NCBI RefSeq assembly: GCF_014055025.1
Contig: NZ_CP059571.1
Location: forward strand, 1,488,001-1,552,000
Length of the DNA: 64,000 nucleotides
From: Neisseria bacilliformis
GTDB taxonomy: Bacteria; Pseudomonadota; Gammaproteobacteria; Burkholderiales; Neisseriaceae
Reading direction: 5' to 3'
The first letter of the stretch is position 1; each line of letters begins with the position of its first letter. A program made the translations under genes and the position numbers. The notes beneath the pieces were generated by a model. It was not told where the DNA came from and did no database searches. It saw nothing but the letters and a program-made list of their open reading frames with translations. Shown here piece after piece: positions 46,691 to 57,046 of the stretch.

Positions 46691-47563
46691 TCAGCCGCGC
46701 GGGTGGTGTTCGATGACGATGCTTTTGAGGCGTTCGGCGGCGACGCGGGTGTAGATTTCGGTGGTGCTGATGCTGGCGTGGCCGAGCAGTTCCTGCACCA
46801 CGCGCAGATCCGCGCCGTGGTTGACGAGGTGGGTGGCGAAGGCGTGGCGCAGGCCGTGGGGGGAGAGGTGGCGGATGCCGGCGGCGGCGGCGTGTTTTTC
46901 CACAATCATCCAGGCGAGCTGGCGGCTGATGCCGACCCGTTTCTGGCTGACGAAGATTTCGTCGCAGCGGGCGTTTTTCAGAAGCTGCGGCCGCGCTTGG
47001 GCGAGGTAGCGTTCGAGCCAGTAAACGGCTTCTTCGCCCATCGGCACGATGCGCTGTTTGCCGCCTTTGCCGATGGTGGAAACAAAGCCCGCTTGCAGTT
47101 TGGCTTCGTCCTGGCGCAGGCGCACGGCTTCGCTGACGCGCAATCCGGTGGCGTACATCAGTTCGAGCAGGGCTTTGTCGCGCAGGCCGTGGGGGGTATC
47201 GGCGTCGGGGGCGGCGAGCAGGGCGTCGATTTGCGCTTCGCCGATGACGGGGGGCAGGGTTTTTTCCTGTTTGGGGCTGCGCAGGTGTTCGGTGGGGTCG
47301 GCGGCGGTTTGGCCGGTGTCGAGCAGCCAGCCGTAGAGGCGTTTGCAGGCGGAGAGGGCGCGGGCTTGGGAGCGCGGGCTTGCTTCGGCGCGGTAAACGG
47401 CTGCGGCCAGGTCGCCGCTTTGCGCGTCGAGCCAGCCTTTGCCCTGCTCCGAAAGCCGCGCGGCGGTTTTTTCGAGGTCGCGGCGGTAGGCGGCGAGGGT
47501 GTTCGCGCTGAGGCGGTCTTGCAGCCAGAGGTGGTCGATGAGGCGTTCGATGGTTTCGTCCAT
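46691..47563 (-). CDS. xerD: site-specific tyrosine recombinase XerD
   Basis: 290 residues. N-terminal SAM-like domain (MDETIERLIDHLWLQDRLSA) and catalytic domain with Arg in ATGLRVSEAVRL, Lys in GKGGKQRIVPM, HGLRHAFATHL, LLGHASISTTEIYTRV with the nucleophile Tyr. With XerC it resolves chromosome dimers at dif. It starts 4 bp after bcp, and its RBS AAGGGG sits inside a degenerate DUS, so bcp and xerD are probably cotranscribed. XerC is not in the window. Confidence 0.92.
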   Translation of the reverse strand: MDETIERLIDHLWLQDRLSANTLAAYRRDLEKTAARLSEQGKGWLDAQSGDLAAAVYRAEASPRSQARALSACKRLYGWLLDTGQTAADPTEHLRSPKQEKTLPPVIGEAQIDALLAAPDADTPHGLRDKALLELMYATGLRVSEAVRLRQDEAKLQAGFVSTIGKGGKQRIVPMGEEAVYWLERYLAQARPQLLKNARCDEIFVSQKRVGISRQLAWMIVEKHAAAAGIRHLSPHGLRHAFATHLVNHGADLRVVQELLGHASISTTEIYTRVAAERLKSIVIEHHPRG

Positions 47564-47567
47564 GTTT

Positions 47568-48017
47568 TCAGACGGCCCCTTGGCCGCTTTTCAGGGTTTC
47601 GAGCACTTCGCGGGCGTGGCCGGCGGCTTTGACTTTGCGCCATTCGTGCGCGATTTCGCCCTGTCCGTTTAACACGAAGGTGCTGCGCTCGATGCCGTAA
47701 GACTCTTTGCCGTAGAGCTTTTTCAGTTTGATGACGTCAAACAGGCGGCAGACGGTTTCGTCGGCGTCGCTCAGCAGCGGGAAGCGGAAGCCCTGTTTGG
47801 CGCAGAAGTTTTGGTGCGATTTGACGCCGTCGCGCGAGACGCCCGCCACGGTGTAGCCCAGCGCGGCGAATTCGCCCAGCAGGGCGTTGAATTCCAAGCC
47901 TTCGGTGGTGCAGCCGGGGGTGCTGTCTTTGGGGTAGAAATAGAGCACCAGCGGCAGATGGTCGGCGGCGCGGAAAGGTTTGCCGGAGGAGGCGGGGAGG
48001 GTAAAATCGTATTTCAT
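47568..48017 (-). CDS. bcp: thioredoxin-dependent peroxiredoxin, BCP/PrxQ type
   Basis: 149 residues. MKYDFTLPASSGKPFRAADH, then YFYPKDSTPGCTTEGLEF with peroxidatic Cys (PGCTTE), YTVAGVSRDGVKSHQNFC with a possible resolving Cys, and FPLLSDADE. It reduces hydroperoxides using thioredoxin. The end GQGAV and stop overlap a degenerate DUS. Just upstream of xerD and likely in one transcript. The start is preceded by CTGTAACGGGGAAAAGCG on the other side of a DUS, with a weak RBS. Confidence 0.92.
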   Translation of the reverse strand: MKYDFTLPASSGKPFRAADHLPLVLYFYPKDSTPGCTTEGLEFNALLGEFAALGYTVAGVSRDGVKSHQNFCAKQGFRFPLLSDADETVCRLFDVIKLKKLYGKESYGIERSTFVLNGQGEIAHEWRKVKAAGHAREVLETLKSGQGAV

Positions 48018-48109
48018 GGCAGATACCTGTAACGGGGAAAAGCGCGGATGGTAGGCCGTCTGAAAACCGCAGGCAAGCCCGAGTTATCCACACTTTGCAT
48101 ATCTTAACG

Positions 48110-48138
48110 CTTGACTTATCCACAGGCTGCCCTATATA
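48110..48138 (+). promoter_or_regulatory. probable sigma-32 heat-shock promoter of clpB
   Basis: CTTGAC (48110-48115), 14 bp, CCCTATATA (48130-48138) fit the heat-shock consensus CTTGAA-N13/14-CCCCATNT, 41 nt before the clpB start. Known Neisseria clpB is heat induced. Confidence 0.7.
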
Positions 48139-48178
48139 GCCCGCCATGACGAAACCATTGACAATGTAAGGAGACTTT

Positions 48179-50752
<2,574 letters not shown>

Positions 50753-50778
50753 CAAATCCTTGAAGGCTTGAAGTGAAG

Positions 50779-50816
50779 AAAAGGCCGTCTGAAAAACAGT
50801 TTTCAGACGGCCTTTT
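50779..50816. terminator. DUS hairpin after clpB
   Basis: AAAAGGCCGTCTGAAAAAC and inverse ending CCTTTTT, 27 bp after the stop. Confidence 0.78.
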
Positions 50817-51110
50817 TCCATCCAGTCCATGCCGAACCCAAGGTAGGGTGTGTCGCCCCGAGGCGACGCACGCGTTCTCTGCTGCTTCAACCAATCCGCA
50901 CTTTCCCTGCAACCCAAACCGCGTGCGTGGCTTGCGCCACACACCCTACCTAAACGGCAGAGGCCGTCTCCGCCTTCGCGGGGATGACGTTTCTGAAAAC
51001 CGGTAAAACGGGTTTGGCTGCGCCGAAGCTACACTTTCAGACGGCCTTTTTCGATGTCGAATGATACGTAGGGTGTGTGGCGCAGCCACGCACGCGGTTT
51101 GTACAGTTTA
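50817..51110. repeat. REP-like pair plus DUS-splitting palindrome
   Basis: GTAG unit with GTCGCCCCGAGGCGAC core at 50841-50875, inverted partner at 50918-50950, a 25-bp palindrome splitting a DUS at 50968-50992, an extended-DUS module near 51012-51040 and a GTAG unit with core TGTGGCGCAGCCACGC at 51066-51103. No gene. Confidence 0.7.
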
Positions 51111-51144
51111 GAGGCCGTCTGAAAAACGTTTTTCAGACGGCCTC
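51111..51144. terminator. DUS hairpin after the phosphatase gene
   Basis: GAGGCCGTCTGAAAAACG and inverse, 4 bp past the minus-strand stop of the tyrosine phosphatase gene. Confidence 0.75.
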
Positions 51145-51147
51145 CGT

Positions 51148-51612
51148 TTAACCACCCGCCGCCGCAATCTTATCCGCCAGCGCGGCGCAGCCGGCGGAGA
51201 CCAGGCGGTAGGTTTCGTCGAAGTCGCCGGTGTACCACGGGTCGGGGACGTGGCTGTAACCCTGTTCGGGGATGAGGTCGGTGAGTTTGAACAGTTTTTC
51301 GGGATGGCGGCCGAAGCGTTTTTCCAGTTCGGCAAGGTTGGCGTTGTCCATGGCGACCAGGTAGTCGAACCGCTGCCAGTCGCGGTTTTCCACGCGGCGG
51401 CTGGTGAAGCCGCCGCCGTCGATGCCGTGGCGGCGCAGTACGGCTTTGGTTTCGCGGTGCATGTCTTCGCCGTCGTGCCAGCCGGAAGTGCCCGCGCTGG
51501 CGGCCTGGATTTGGGCGGACAGGCCGCGTTCGGCGGCAGTGCGGCGCATGACGTATTCGGCCATCGGCGAGCGGCAGATGTTGCCGAGGCACACGAAAAG
51601 GACGCGGGTCAT
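51148..51612 (-). CDS. low-molecular-weight protein-tyrosine phosphatase
   Basis: 154 residues. The P-loop CX5R is Cys8-LGNIC-Arg14 in MTRVLFVCLGNICRSPMAEY, and the general acid Asp is in VPDPWYTGD, both diagnostic of LMW-PTP. Such enzymes dephosphorylate bacterial tyrosine kinases or exopolysaccharide regulators. It overlaps the end of the upstream unknown gene by four bases (ATGA), so both are cotranscribed. No tyrosine kinase gene is present in the window. Start at 51612 is the only good one. Confidence 0.92.
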   Translation of the reverse strand: MTRVLFVCLGNICRSPMAEYVMRRTAAERGLSAQIQAASAGTSGWHDGEDMHRETKAVLRRHGIDGGGFTSRRVENRDWQRFDYLVAMDNANLAELEKRFGRHPEKLFKLTDLIPEQGYSHVPDPWYTGDFDETYRLVSAGCAALADKIAAAGG

Positions 51613-52712
51613 GACGCGCCGCCGTCGCCGTAGAGCGGGTTGTGGCCGGGTAGGCGCAGGGCTTGCGGGTAGGCGGGCAGCTCGTCGTTTTCGCCGATGG
51701 GCTCGTGCAGCAGGCGGATGTTTTCCACGCGGCATTCGGCCAGAAGGTCGAGGAAGTTCTGCTGGACGGTTTCGATGTCGTCCATCGGCGAGAGCGGCCA
51801 GGTGAAGGTTTGCGGCTGTACGTCGAACTGGCTTTCGGTGGCGTTGAAGCCGAAAACGAGTCTGCCGCCTTCCTGCGCGGCCATCACCACGCCGACGCGT
51901 GGGCTCTGCATGCGGATGGCGCGGATGGCGTTGGCGGCGAACACGTCCATCGCCATGCGCAGGCGCATGTGGCCGGCGGCGGTGAGGGCGGCGGGGGGGA
52001 TGTCGGCCGAGAGCGGGTTGGCAAACAGGGTTACGCCGGAGGTTTTCAGGGCTTCGATCCACACCTGCATCAGCGGCAGGGCGGCGTTTTGCAGGTTTTT
52101 GCCCAACGCGCCCGCCAGTTCGCAGCCGCCGTAGCCGAGGGCGAAGGCCGCGCTCACCGACTGGCCTTCGGCCAGCGGCAGTTTTTCGGTTTGCGGCAGC
52201 TCGGCGGCAAATGCGGCGGCGGCTTCTGGGCTTTGCTTGGCTTTAAACCATTGTCCGGCGTTGATTTCCGACATCTGTCCGGCGGTGATGAGGCGCGGCA
52301 GCCAGGTGGCGCGGGTGAGCGCGCGGGTGTGCGGGTAGTTGGCAAGGCAGGTGCAAAGCTCGGACACGGGCGTATCGGCAGGCAGGGCGGCTTCTTTTTT
52401 GCAGCCGGCCACCAGAACCACGGGCAGGGCGAACCATTGCGCTTCATCGTCGGTTTTGGCCTGCAACACGTCGTTCACCGCCGCCATGATTTGCCGGTAG
52501 GCATCCGCGCTGGGGGTCATGCTCAGGGCGACGGAGAGGTTGAGGTAGAAGTTTTGCGACAACATGCCGTGTATCTGCGCCCGCAGGGCTTCGGCGGCGA
52601 TTTTGCCCGCCGCGCCGCCGCCTGCGGCCTGCACGGCGTGCATCAGCAGCTCGCGCTTCACCGGTTCGGCGGGATAGGGGCGGGTGTCGGGGAGGTAGCG
52701 GTGTTCGGACAT
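51609..52712 (-). CDS. conserved protein of unknown function upstream of the phosphatase gene
   Basis: 367 residues starting MSEHRYLPDTRPYPAEPVKR. Soluble, no signal peptide; contains VQAAGGGAAGKIAAEALRAQ, WFALPVVLVAGCKKEAALPA, MRLRMAMDVFAANAIRAIRM and GRLVFGFNATESQFDVQPQ. I do not recognise a domain. The codon use matches neighbours and the gene is coupled to a tyrosine phosphatase, so a shared pathway is possible. A minus-strand TATAAT-like box (52757-52762) lies 45 nt upstream. Confidence 0.82.
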   Translation of the reverse strand: MSEHRYLPDTRPYPAEPVKRELLMHAVQAAGGGAAGKIAAEALRAQIHGMLSQNFYLNLSVALSMTPSADAYRQIMAAVNDVLQAKTDDEAQWFALPVVLVAGCKKEAALPADTPVSELCTCLANYPHTRALTRATWLPRLITAGQMSEINAGQWFKAKQSPEAAAAFAAELPQTEKLPLAEGQSVSAAFALGYGGCELAGALGKNLQNAALPLMQVWIEALKTSGVTLFANPLSADIPPAALTAAGHMRLRMAMDVFAANAIRAIRMQSPRVGVVMAAQEGGRLVFGFNATESQFDVQPQTFTWPLSPMDDIETVQQNFLDLLAECRVENIRLLHEPIGENDELPAYPQALRLPGHNPLYGDGGAS

Positions 52713-53196
52713 GGCGGGCTTTCTTGTGCTGGTTCGGTGCGGAAAAAATGCCGCGGATTATAGCAAAATTTGTGTTGCAGGCCGTACCCGCCCGCACGGG
52801 GATGGCGTTTCCGAAAGCCGTGTTTTTCAGACGGCCTCTGCGGCATGTGTGAGGCCGTCTGAAAAACGCAAAAACGGGTTTTGGCTGCGCCGAAGCGGCA
52901 CTTTCAGACGGCCTCCCTATTATGCCCGCCCCGCAAATTCCGCAACCGCGTACGTGGCTGCGCCGCACACCCTGCCTTGGCGGCAGAGGCCGTCTGAAAC
53001 ATGAAATCCGCTTCGCAAGCTGAAATGTCAACACACCCTACGTCAGGTTCGGCATCGGCGGATGCGGCAGGCCGTCTGAAAACGCGGCTTCGGCGCAGGC
53101 GCGGGCGGATTTTGTTTTTTCAGACGGCCTCAAAACGGCGCGGCGGGTATTCTGCGGTAGAATGCGCGGCTTTCGTCCAACCGCAAAGGGTTTCCC
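52713..53196. repeat. promoters, DUS and repeats before pheA
   Basis: Minus-strand TATAAT (52757-52762) for the upstream gene; a 25-bp palindrome at 52786-52810 within a degenerate DUS (GGCCGT then CCGAAAG); DUS at about 52826, 52852 and 53120; an extended-DUS module (52878-52910); an inverted REP-like unit (52944-52972); and plus-strand TAGAAT (53158-53163) with GC-rich discriminator, 33 nt before pheA. No gene. Confidence 0.6.
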
Positions 53197-54279
53197 ATGA
53201 ACGCCGAACAGGAACGCCGGCTTCTGCCGCACCGCGACGCCATCGACCGCATCGATGCCGCCGTGTTGAAACTTTTAAACGAACGCGCCGTCCACGCCCG
53301 CGCCATCGGCCAGCTCAAAGGCACAGGCGTGGTGTACCGCCCCGAGCGCGAGGCGCAGGTGTTGCGGCGGATTAAGGAAATGAACGAAGGCCCCCTGTCC
53401 GACGAGGGCATGGCACGGCTGTTTCGCGAAGTGATGAGCGAATGCTTGGCCGTGGAGCGGCCGCTCACCATCGCCTACCTCGGCCCAGAAGGCACGTTTA
53501 CCCAGCAGGCGGCGGTCAAGCATTTCGGCCATGCCGCCGACACCGCCGCCTGCGCCAGCGTGGACGAATGCATGCGCCGCGTGGAAGCGGATCAGGCCGA
53601 CTACGCCGTCGTCCCCGTGGAAAACTCCACCGAAGGCTCGGTCGGCCGCACCCTTGATCTGCTGGTGTCCTCGCCGCTCAAAGCCTGCGGCGAAGTGGTG
53701 CTGCGCATCCATCACCAGCTTTTGCGCCGCCGCGAAGGTTTGGACGGCACGCAGAAAGTGTACGCCCACGCGCAGGCGCTGGCGCAGTGCCACGACTGGC
53801 TGAACAAAAACCTGCCCGCAGGCATCGAACGCATCCCCGTGTCCAGCAACGCCGAAGCCGCCCGTCTCGCCTCGGAAGACGACACCGCGCTGGCCATAGC
53901 CGGCACGGCCGCCGCCGAACGCTACGCCCTCACCGCCCTCGCGCGCAACATCGAAGACGAGCCGGACAACACCACCCGTTTCCTCGTGCTGGGCAAGCAG
54001 GACACCGCCCCGAGCGGGCGCGACAAAACCTCGCTGCTGTTCTCCATCCCCAACCGTGCCGGCGCGGCCGCCGCCCTGCTCGCCCCCTTCGGCGCGGCGG
54101 GCATTTCGATGACCAAATTTGAAAGCCGCCCCAGCAAAACCGGCTTGTGGGAATACGTGTTCTTCATCGACATCGAAGGCCACCGCAGCGACACGCCCGT
54201 GCGCGCCCTACTCGAACGCTTCGCCGCCGACAATGTTTTCGTCAAAACCATCGGCTCGTATCCCGCCGCCGTTTTGTGA
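53197..54279 (+). CDS. pheA: bifunctional chorismate mutase/prephenate dehydratase
   Basis: 360 residues. AroQ-type mutase domain (HRDAIDRIDAAVLKLLNERA, 11-100), prephenate dehydratase domain (YLGPEGTFTQQAAVKHFGHA, PVENSTEGSVGRTLDLLVSS) and a C-terminal ACT domain with KTSLLFSIPNRAGA and FESRPSKTGLWEY for phenylalanine feedback. It makes phenylpyruvate from chorismate. Start is supported by position relative to TAGAAT. An aro gene cluster is not adjacent. Confidence 0.95.
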   Translation: MNAEQERRLLPHRDAIDRIDAAVLKLLNERAVHARAIGQLKGTGVVYRPEREAQVLRRIKEMNEGPLSDEGMARLFREVMSECLAVERPLTIAYLGPEGTFTQQAAVKHFGHAADTAACASVDECMRRVEADQADYAVVPVENSTEGSVGRTLDLLVSSPLKACGEVVLRIHHQLLRRREGLDGTQKVYAHAQALAQCHDWLNKNLPAGIERIPVSSNAEAARLASEDDTALAIAGTAAAERYALTALARNIEDEPDNTTRFLVLGKQDTAPSGRDKTSLLFSIPNRAGAAAALLAPFGAAGISMTKFESRPSKTGLWEYVFFIDIEGHRSDTPVRALLERFAADNVFVKTIGSYPAAVL

Positions 54280-54367
54280 AACCGTTTGAAACCCCGCACG
54301 CGCCGCAAGCGTGTCCCAACTTCGCTGCAACATTGTTTTCAAACGGTCTCCAAGCCGATACAACACC

Positions 54368-54985
54368 ATGAACGAAATGAACAACATCGCCGTCTATTGC
54401 GGCTCGAATTACGGACAAAACCCCGCCTACCTGCACGCCGCCCGCGAGCTGGGCGCGCTCATCGCCCGACGCGGCGCGCGCCTGATATACGGTGGCGGCC
54501 GCATCGGCCTGATGGGCGCGGCGGCCGATGCCGTGCTGGCACACGGCGGCAAAGTCAGCGGCGTCATCCCCGCCTTCCTCGCCGAAAAAGAAATGGCGCA
54601 CGGCGGCCTCACCGAACTCGTCCAAACCGCCGACATGGCCGCACGCAAAAGCAAAATGATCGCCCTCGCCGATGCCTTTGTCGCCCTCGCCGGCGGCATC
54701 GGCACCTTTGAAGAACTGTTTGAAGTCCTCTCCCTCTCCCAGCTGCGGCAGCACCAAAAACCCGTCGGCCTGCTCAACACCGCCGGCTTCTACACCCCCC
54801 TGCTCGCCCTGTTGCGACACACCGCCGCCGAAGGCTTCATGCCCGCAGCCAACCTCGGCCTGCTGTGCGTGGCCGACACCCCCGCCGCGCTGTTGGAAAA
54901 AATGGCCGCGTGGCAGCCGCAAGAGGCGCAAAACGCGCAAAAATGGACGCAGCCCGCATGGCTGGCGCAAGAGACGCAAACATGA
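54368..54985 (+). CDS. LOG-family nucleotide ribohydrolase (TIGR00730)
   Basis: 205 residues starting MNEMNNIAVYCGSNYGQNPA. LOG-family motifs: YGGGRIGLMGAAADAVLAHG near residue 45 and LAGGIGTFEELFEVLSLSQL near 110. The family motif PGGxGTxxE has Ala instead of Pro here. LOG proteins cleave N6-modified nucleoside monophosphates or other nucleotides; the substrate is uncertain. The C-terminus is Gln/Ala-rich. It overlaps the next gene by ATGA. ATG 54368 preferred to upstream in-frame ATG at 54311, which has no RBS. Confidence 0.88.
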   Translation: MNEMNNIAVYCGSNYGQNPAYLHAARELGALIARRGARLIYGGGRIGLMGAAADAVLAHGGKVSGVIPAFLAEKEMAHGGLTELVQTADMAARKSKMIALADAFVALAGGIGTFEELFEVLSLSQLRQHQKPVGLLNTAGFYTPLLALLRHTAAEGFMPAANLGLLCVADTPAALLEKMAAWQPQEAQNAQKWTQPAWLAQETQT

Positions 54986-55782
54986 ACGCCCCCGCATCCT
55001 GCGCCATCCTCGGCCTCGGCTACCTCGGCCGCCCCCTTGCCGAAACCCTGTGGCAGCACGGCAGCCGCGTCGCCGCGTGGAAAAAAACACTCACCTCCGA
55101 CGACATCGCCCTGCCGATCGAGCTCGCCACCGGCGACATCGCCGCGCAGAACGGTTTTCAGACGGCCTTTGCCCGCTGGCAGGGCATAGAAACCTGGGTC
55201 TGCCTGCTGCCGCCCTCCGCCTTCGCCCACACGCCCGAAGCCTACCCCGCCGCCGTCCGCACCTGGGCGCAGGCCGCCGCACACTACGGCGCAAACCACC
55301 TCATCTTCACATCCAGCATCAGCGTCTTCGGCCGCCACATGGGCGAGTGCCGCGAACACACCCCGCCCGAGCCCGACCCGCAAAACACCGTCGCCCGCCG
55401 CCTCATCGAAGCCGAAGCCGCCGTATTCGCCGCCGCCGTCCCCCACACCGACATCCTCCGCCTCGGCGGCCTCTACTGCGCCGAACGCCACCCCCTGTTT
55501 TCCATCCTTGCCAAACAAAGCCGCCCCCACGCCCGCGAACCGGCCAACATGCTCCACCGCAGCCGCGCCGCAGCCGCCCTGTTTCAGACGGCCTGCACCC
55601 CCGGCGGACACCGCTTGCGCCACCTCGTCGAAACCCCGCACCCGAGCAAACAACAGTTCTACACCGAACAGGCCGCTCGCCTCGGCCTACCCCCGCCCGC
55701 GTTCGCATCAGGCGCAGCCAGCCGCCGCACCGTCGCAACCCTGTATCCCGAATTTTCTGATATATTGGCCGCAAACCCATAA
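54982..55782 (+). CDS. NAD-dependent epimerase/dehydratase-like protein (YeeZ-type)
   Basis: 266 residues starting MNAPASCAILGLGYLGRPLA, a Rossmann motif GLGYLG, then IFTSSISVFGRHMGECREHT, GLYCAERHPLFSILAKQSR and a C-terminal region. It resembles YeeZ-like NAD(P) binding proteins rather than classic sugar epimerases (the YxxxK motif is not evident). Translationally coupled to the LOG gene. DUS are read in frame as GFQTAFARW and LFQTACTPG. Function not assigned. Confidence 0.78.
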   Translation: MNAPASCAILGLGYLGRPLAETLWQHGSRVAAWKKTLTSDDIALPIELATGDIAAQNGFQTAFARWQGIETWVCLLPPSAFAHTPEAYPAAVRTWAQAAAHYGANHLIFTSSISVFGRHMGECREHTPPEPDPQNTVARRLIEAEAAVFAAAVPHTDILRLGGLYCAERHPLFSILAKQSRPHAREPANMLHRSRAAAALFQTACTPGGHRLRHLVETPHPSKQQFYTEQAARLGLPPPAFASGAASRRTVATLYPEFSDILAANP

Positions 55783-55933
55783 CACATAACAACACAGGCC
55801 GTCTGAAACCCCGCCTCGACAAAGTTAAAACCCGGCACAACAGCCCCGCCATACCAACAAACACCCGCGCCGCCCGCCGACACCGTTTTCACTTCGTCCA
55901 AGCCGCGTTTTCAGACGGCCTCCGAAAGCCACC

Positions 55934-56506
55934 ATGCCCGCCACCGCCCTGCTCAACAGCCTCATCCGCCTCAGCCCCGAAACACAACGCGCCCTCGCCG
56001 GCTACAACGGCATCGTCCTCAGCCTGCACACCGCCGGCCTCACCCTCAAAGCCCGCATCAACGCCGACGGCCTGTTTCACGCTACCACCCGCCCCGCCGA
56101 CACCGCCATCACCCTGCACGAAGGCGCATGGCCGAAACTCCTCGCCGGACACCCCCCCGCAATCGCCGACCTCGCCATCAGCGGCGACACCGCCCTCGGC
56201 CTCAACCTCCTCGCCGCCCTCGCCCCCCTCCCCCGCCGCCTCGCCGAACGCCTCACTCCCGCCCTGCGCCAAACCGCCACTACCGCCGCCGCCAAACTGC
56301 ACACCCTGACCCACCGCCCCGCCGCCACCGCCGAGCCCGTTTCCCGCACAGATTTCATGCAACTGGCGGAACAAACCGCCGCCCTCGCCGCGCAAACCGC
56401 CGCCCTGCAAACCGCCCTCGCCGAACTGCGCACCGAAAACGCCGCCCTGCGCTGCGACCTCGAATACCTCCACGCCCGCCTGGACAAATTCGACCGCGAC
56501 TGGTAA
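55934..56506 (+). CDS. ubiJ: UbiJ-like SCP2-domain ubiquinone accessory protein
   Basis: 190 residues starting MPATALLNSLIRLSPETQRA. SCP2-like N-terminal part with HEGAWPKLLAGHPPAIADLA and ISGDTALGLNLLAALAPL, then a C-terminal coiled coil (LAEQTAALAAQTAALQTALA, LRTENAALRCDLEYLHARLD). UbiJ binds lipid intermediates and organises the aerobic ubiquinone complex. Usually between ubiE and ubiB, not so here, hence moderate confidence. An inverted DUS with AGCCACC is 10 nt upstream; RBS weak. Confidence 0.65.
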   Translation: MPATALLNSLIRLSPETQRALAGYNGIVLSLHTAGLTLKARINADGLFHATTRPADTAITLHEGAWPKLLAGHPPAIADLAISGDTALGLNLLAALAPLPRRLAERLTPALRQTATTAAAKLHTLTHRPAATAEPVSRTDFMQLAEQTAALAAQTAALQTALAELRTENAALRCDLEYLHARLDKFDRDW

Positions 56507-56984
56507 CACACCGGCGTCCCGCTTATCAGGTAGGGTGTGCGGCGCAAGCCGCGCACGCGGACTCTGTTTTACAAGCGGCTGTCCGCACCCGCCACACAAA
56601 AGGCCGTCTGAAAGCTGCGCAATGCGGTTTTCAGACGGCCTCTGCCGTATAACGAACCCGCCTGCCTCCCAAATCCGAAACCGCGTGTGTGGCTTGCGCC
56701 ACACAGCCTACCCAACGCCGGAGGCCGTCTGAAAATCGTAGGTCGGATTCTTGAATCCGACGCTTCCCCGCAGGGGAATTCCGTTGTACGGGATGCCGGA
56801 TACAAGTATCCGACCTGCGGCTTTTACGGTTTATCAGGTAGGGCGTGTCGCCCTAAGGCGACGCACGCGGTTTCAGGATTACGGGGAAAACGCGGATGCG
56901 TTGCACGGTAGAGAAGGCGTGCGTCGTCTCGGGGCGACACACCCTACTGAACTGCTGCCCGTATCCGGCACATAAAAGGCCGTC
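56507..56984. repeat. REP-like cluster downstream of the UbiJ-like gene
   Basis: GTAG unit with core TGCGGCGCAAGCCGCGC at 56530-56562, DUS hairpin 56600-56641, inverted REP-like unit 56681-56712, GTAGGTCGGATTCTTGAATC unit with inverted partner (56737-56818), GTAG unit 56838-56872 with core GTCGCCCTAAGGCGAC, and its inverse 56910-56946. No gene. Confidence 0.7.
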
Positions 56985-57018
56985 TGAAAACCCGTATTGC
57001 GGTTTTCAGACGGCCTTT
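56985..57018. terminator. DUS hairpin after maeB
   Basis: AAAGGCCGTCTGAAAACCCG with inverse, 28 bp past the minus-strand maeB stop. Confidence 0.72.
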
Positions 57019-57046
57019 GCTTACGGCGCGGGGACGCTTGGCGCGT

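Noticed and set aside
46073-47632. 519-codon plus-strand ORF opposite dnrN-like gene and xerD
   Set aside because: Antisense shadow crossing a terminator hairpin.
56737-56818. Possible tRNA-like or riboswitch fold
   Set aside because: It is a REP-like inverted pair with TCGGATTC/GAATCCGA arms; no tRNA or aptamer consensus.
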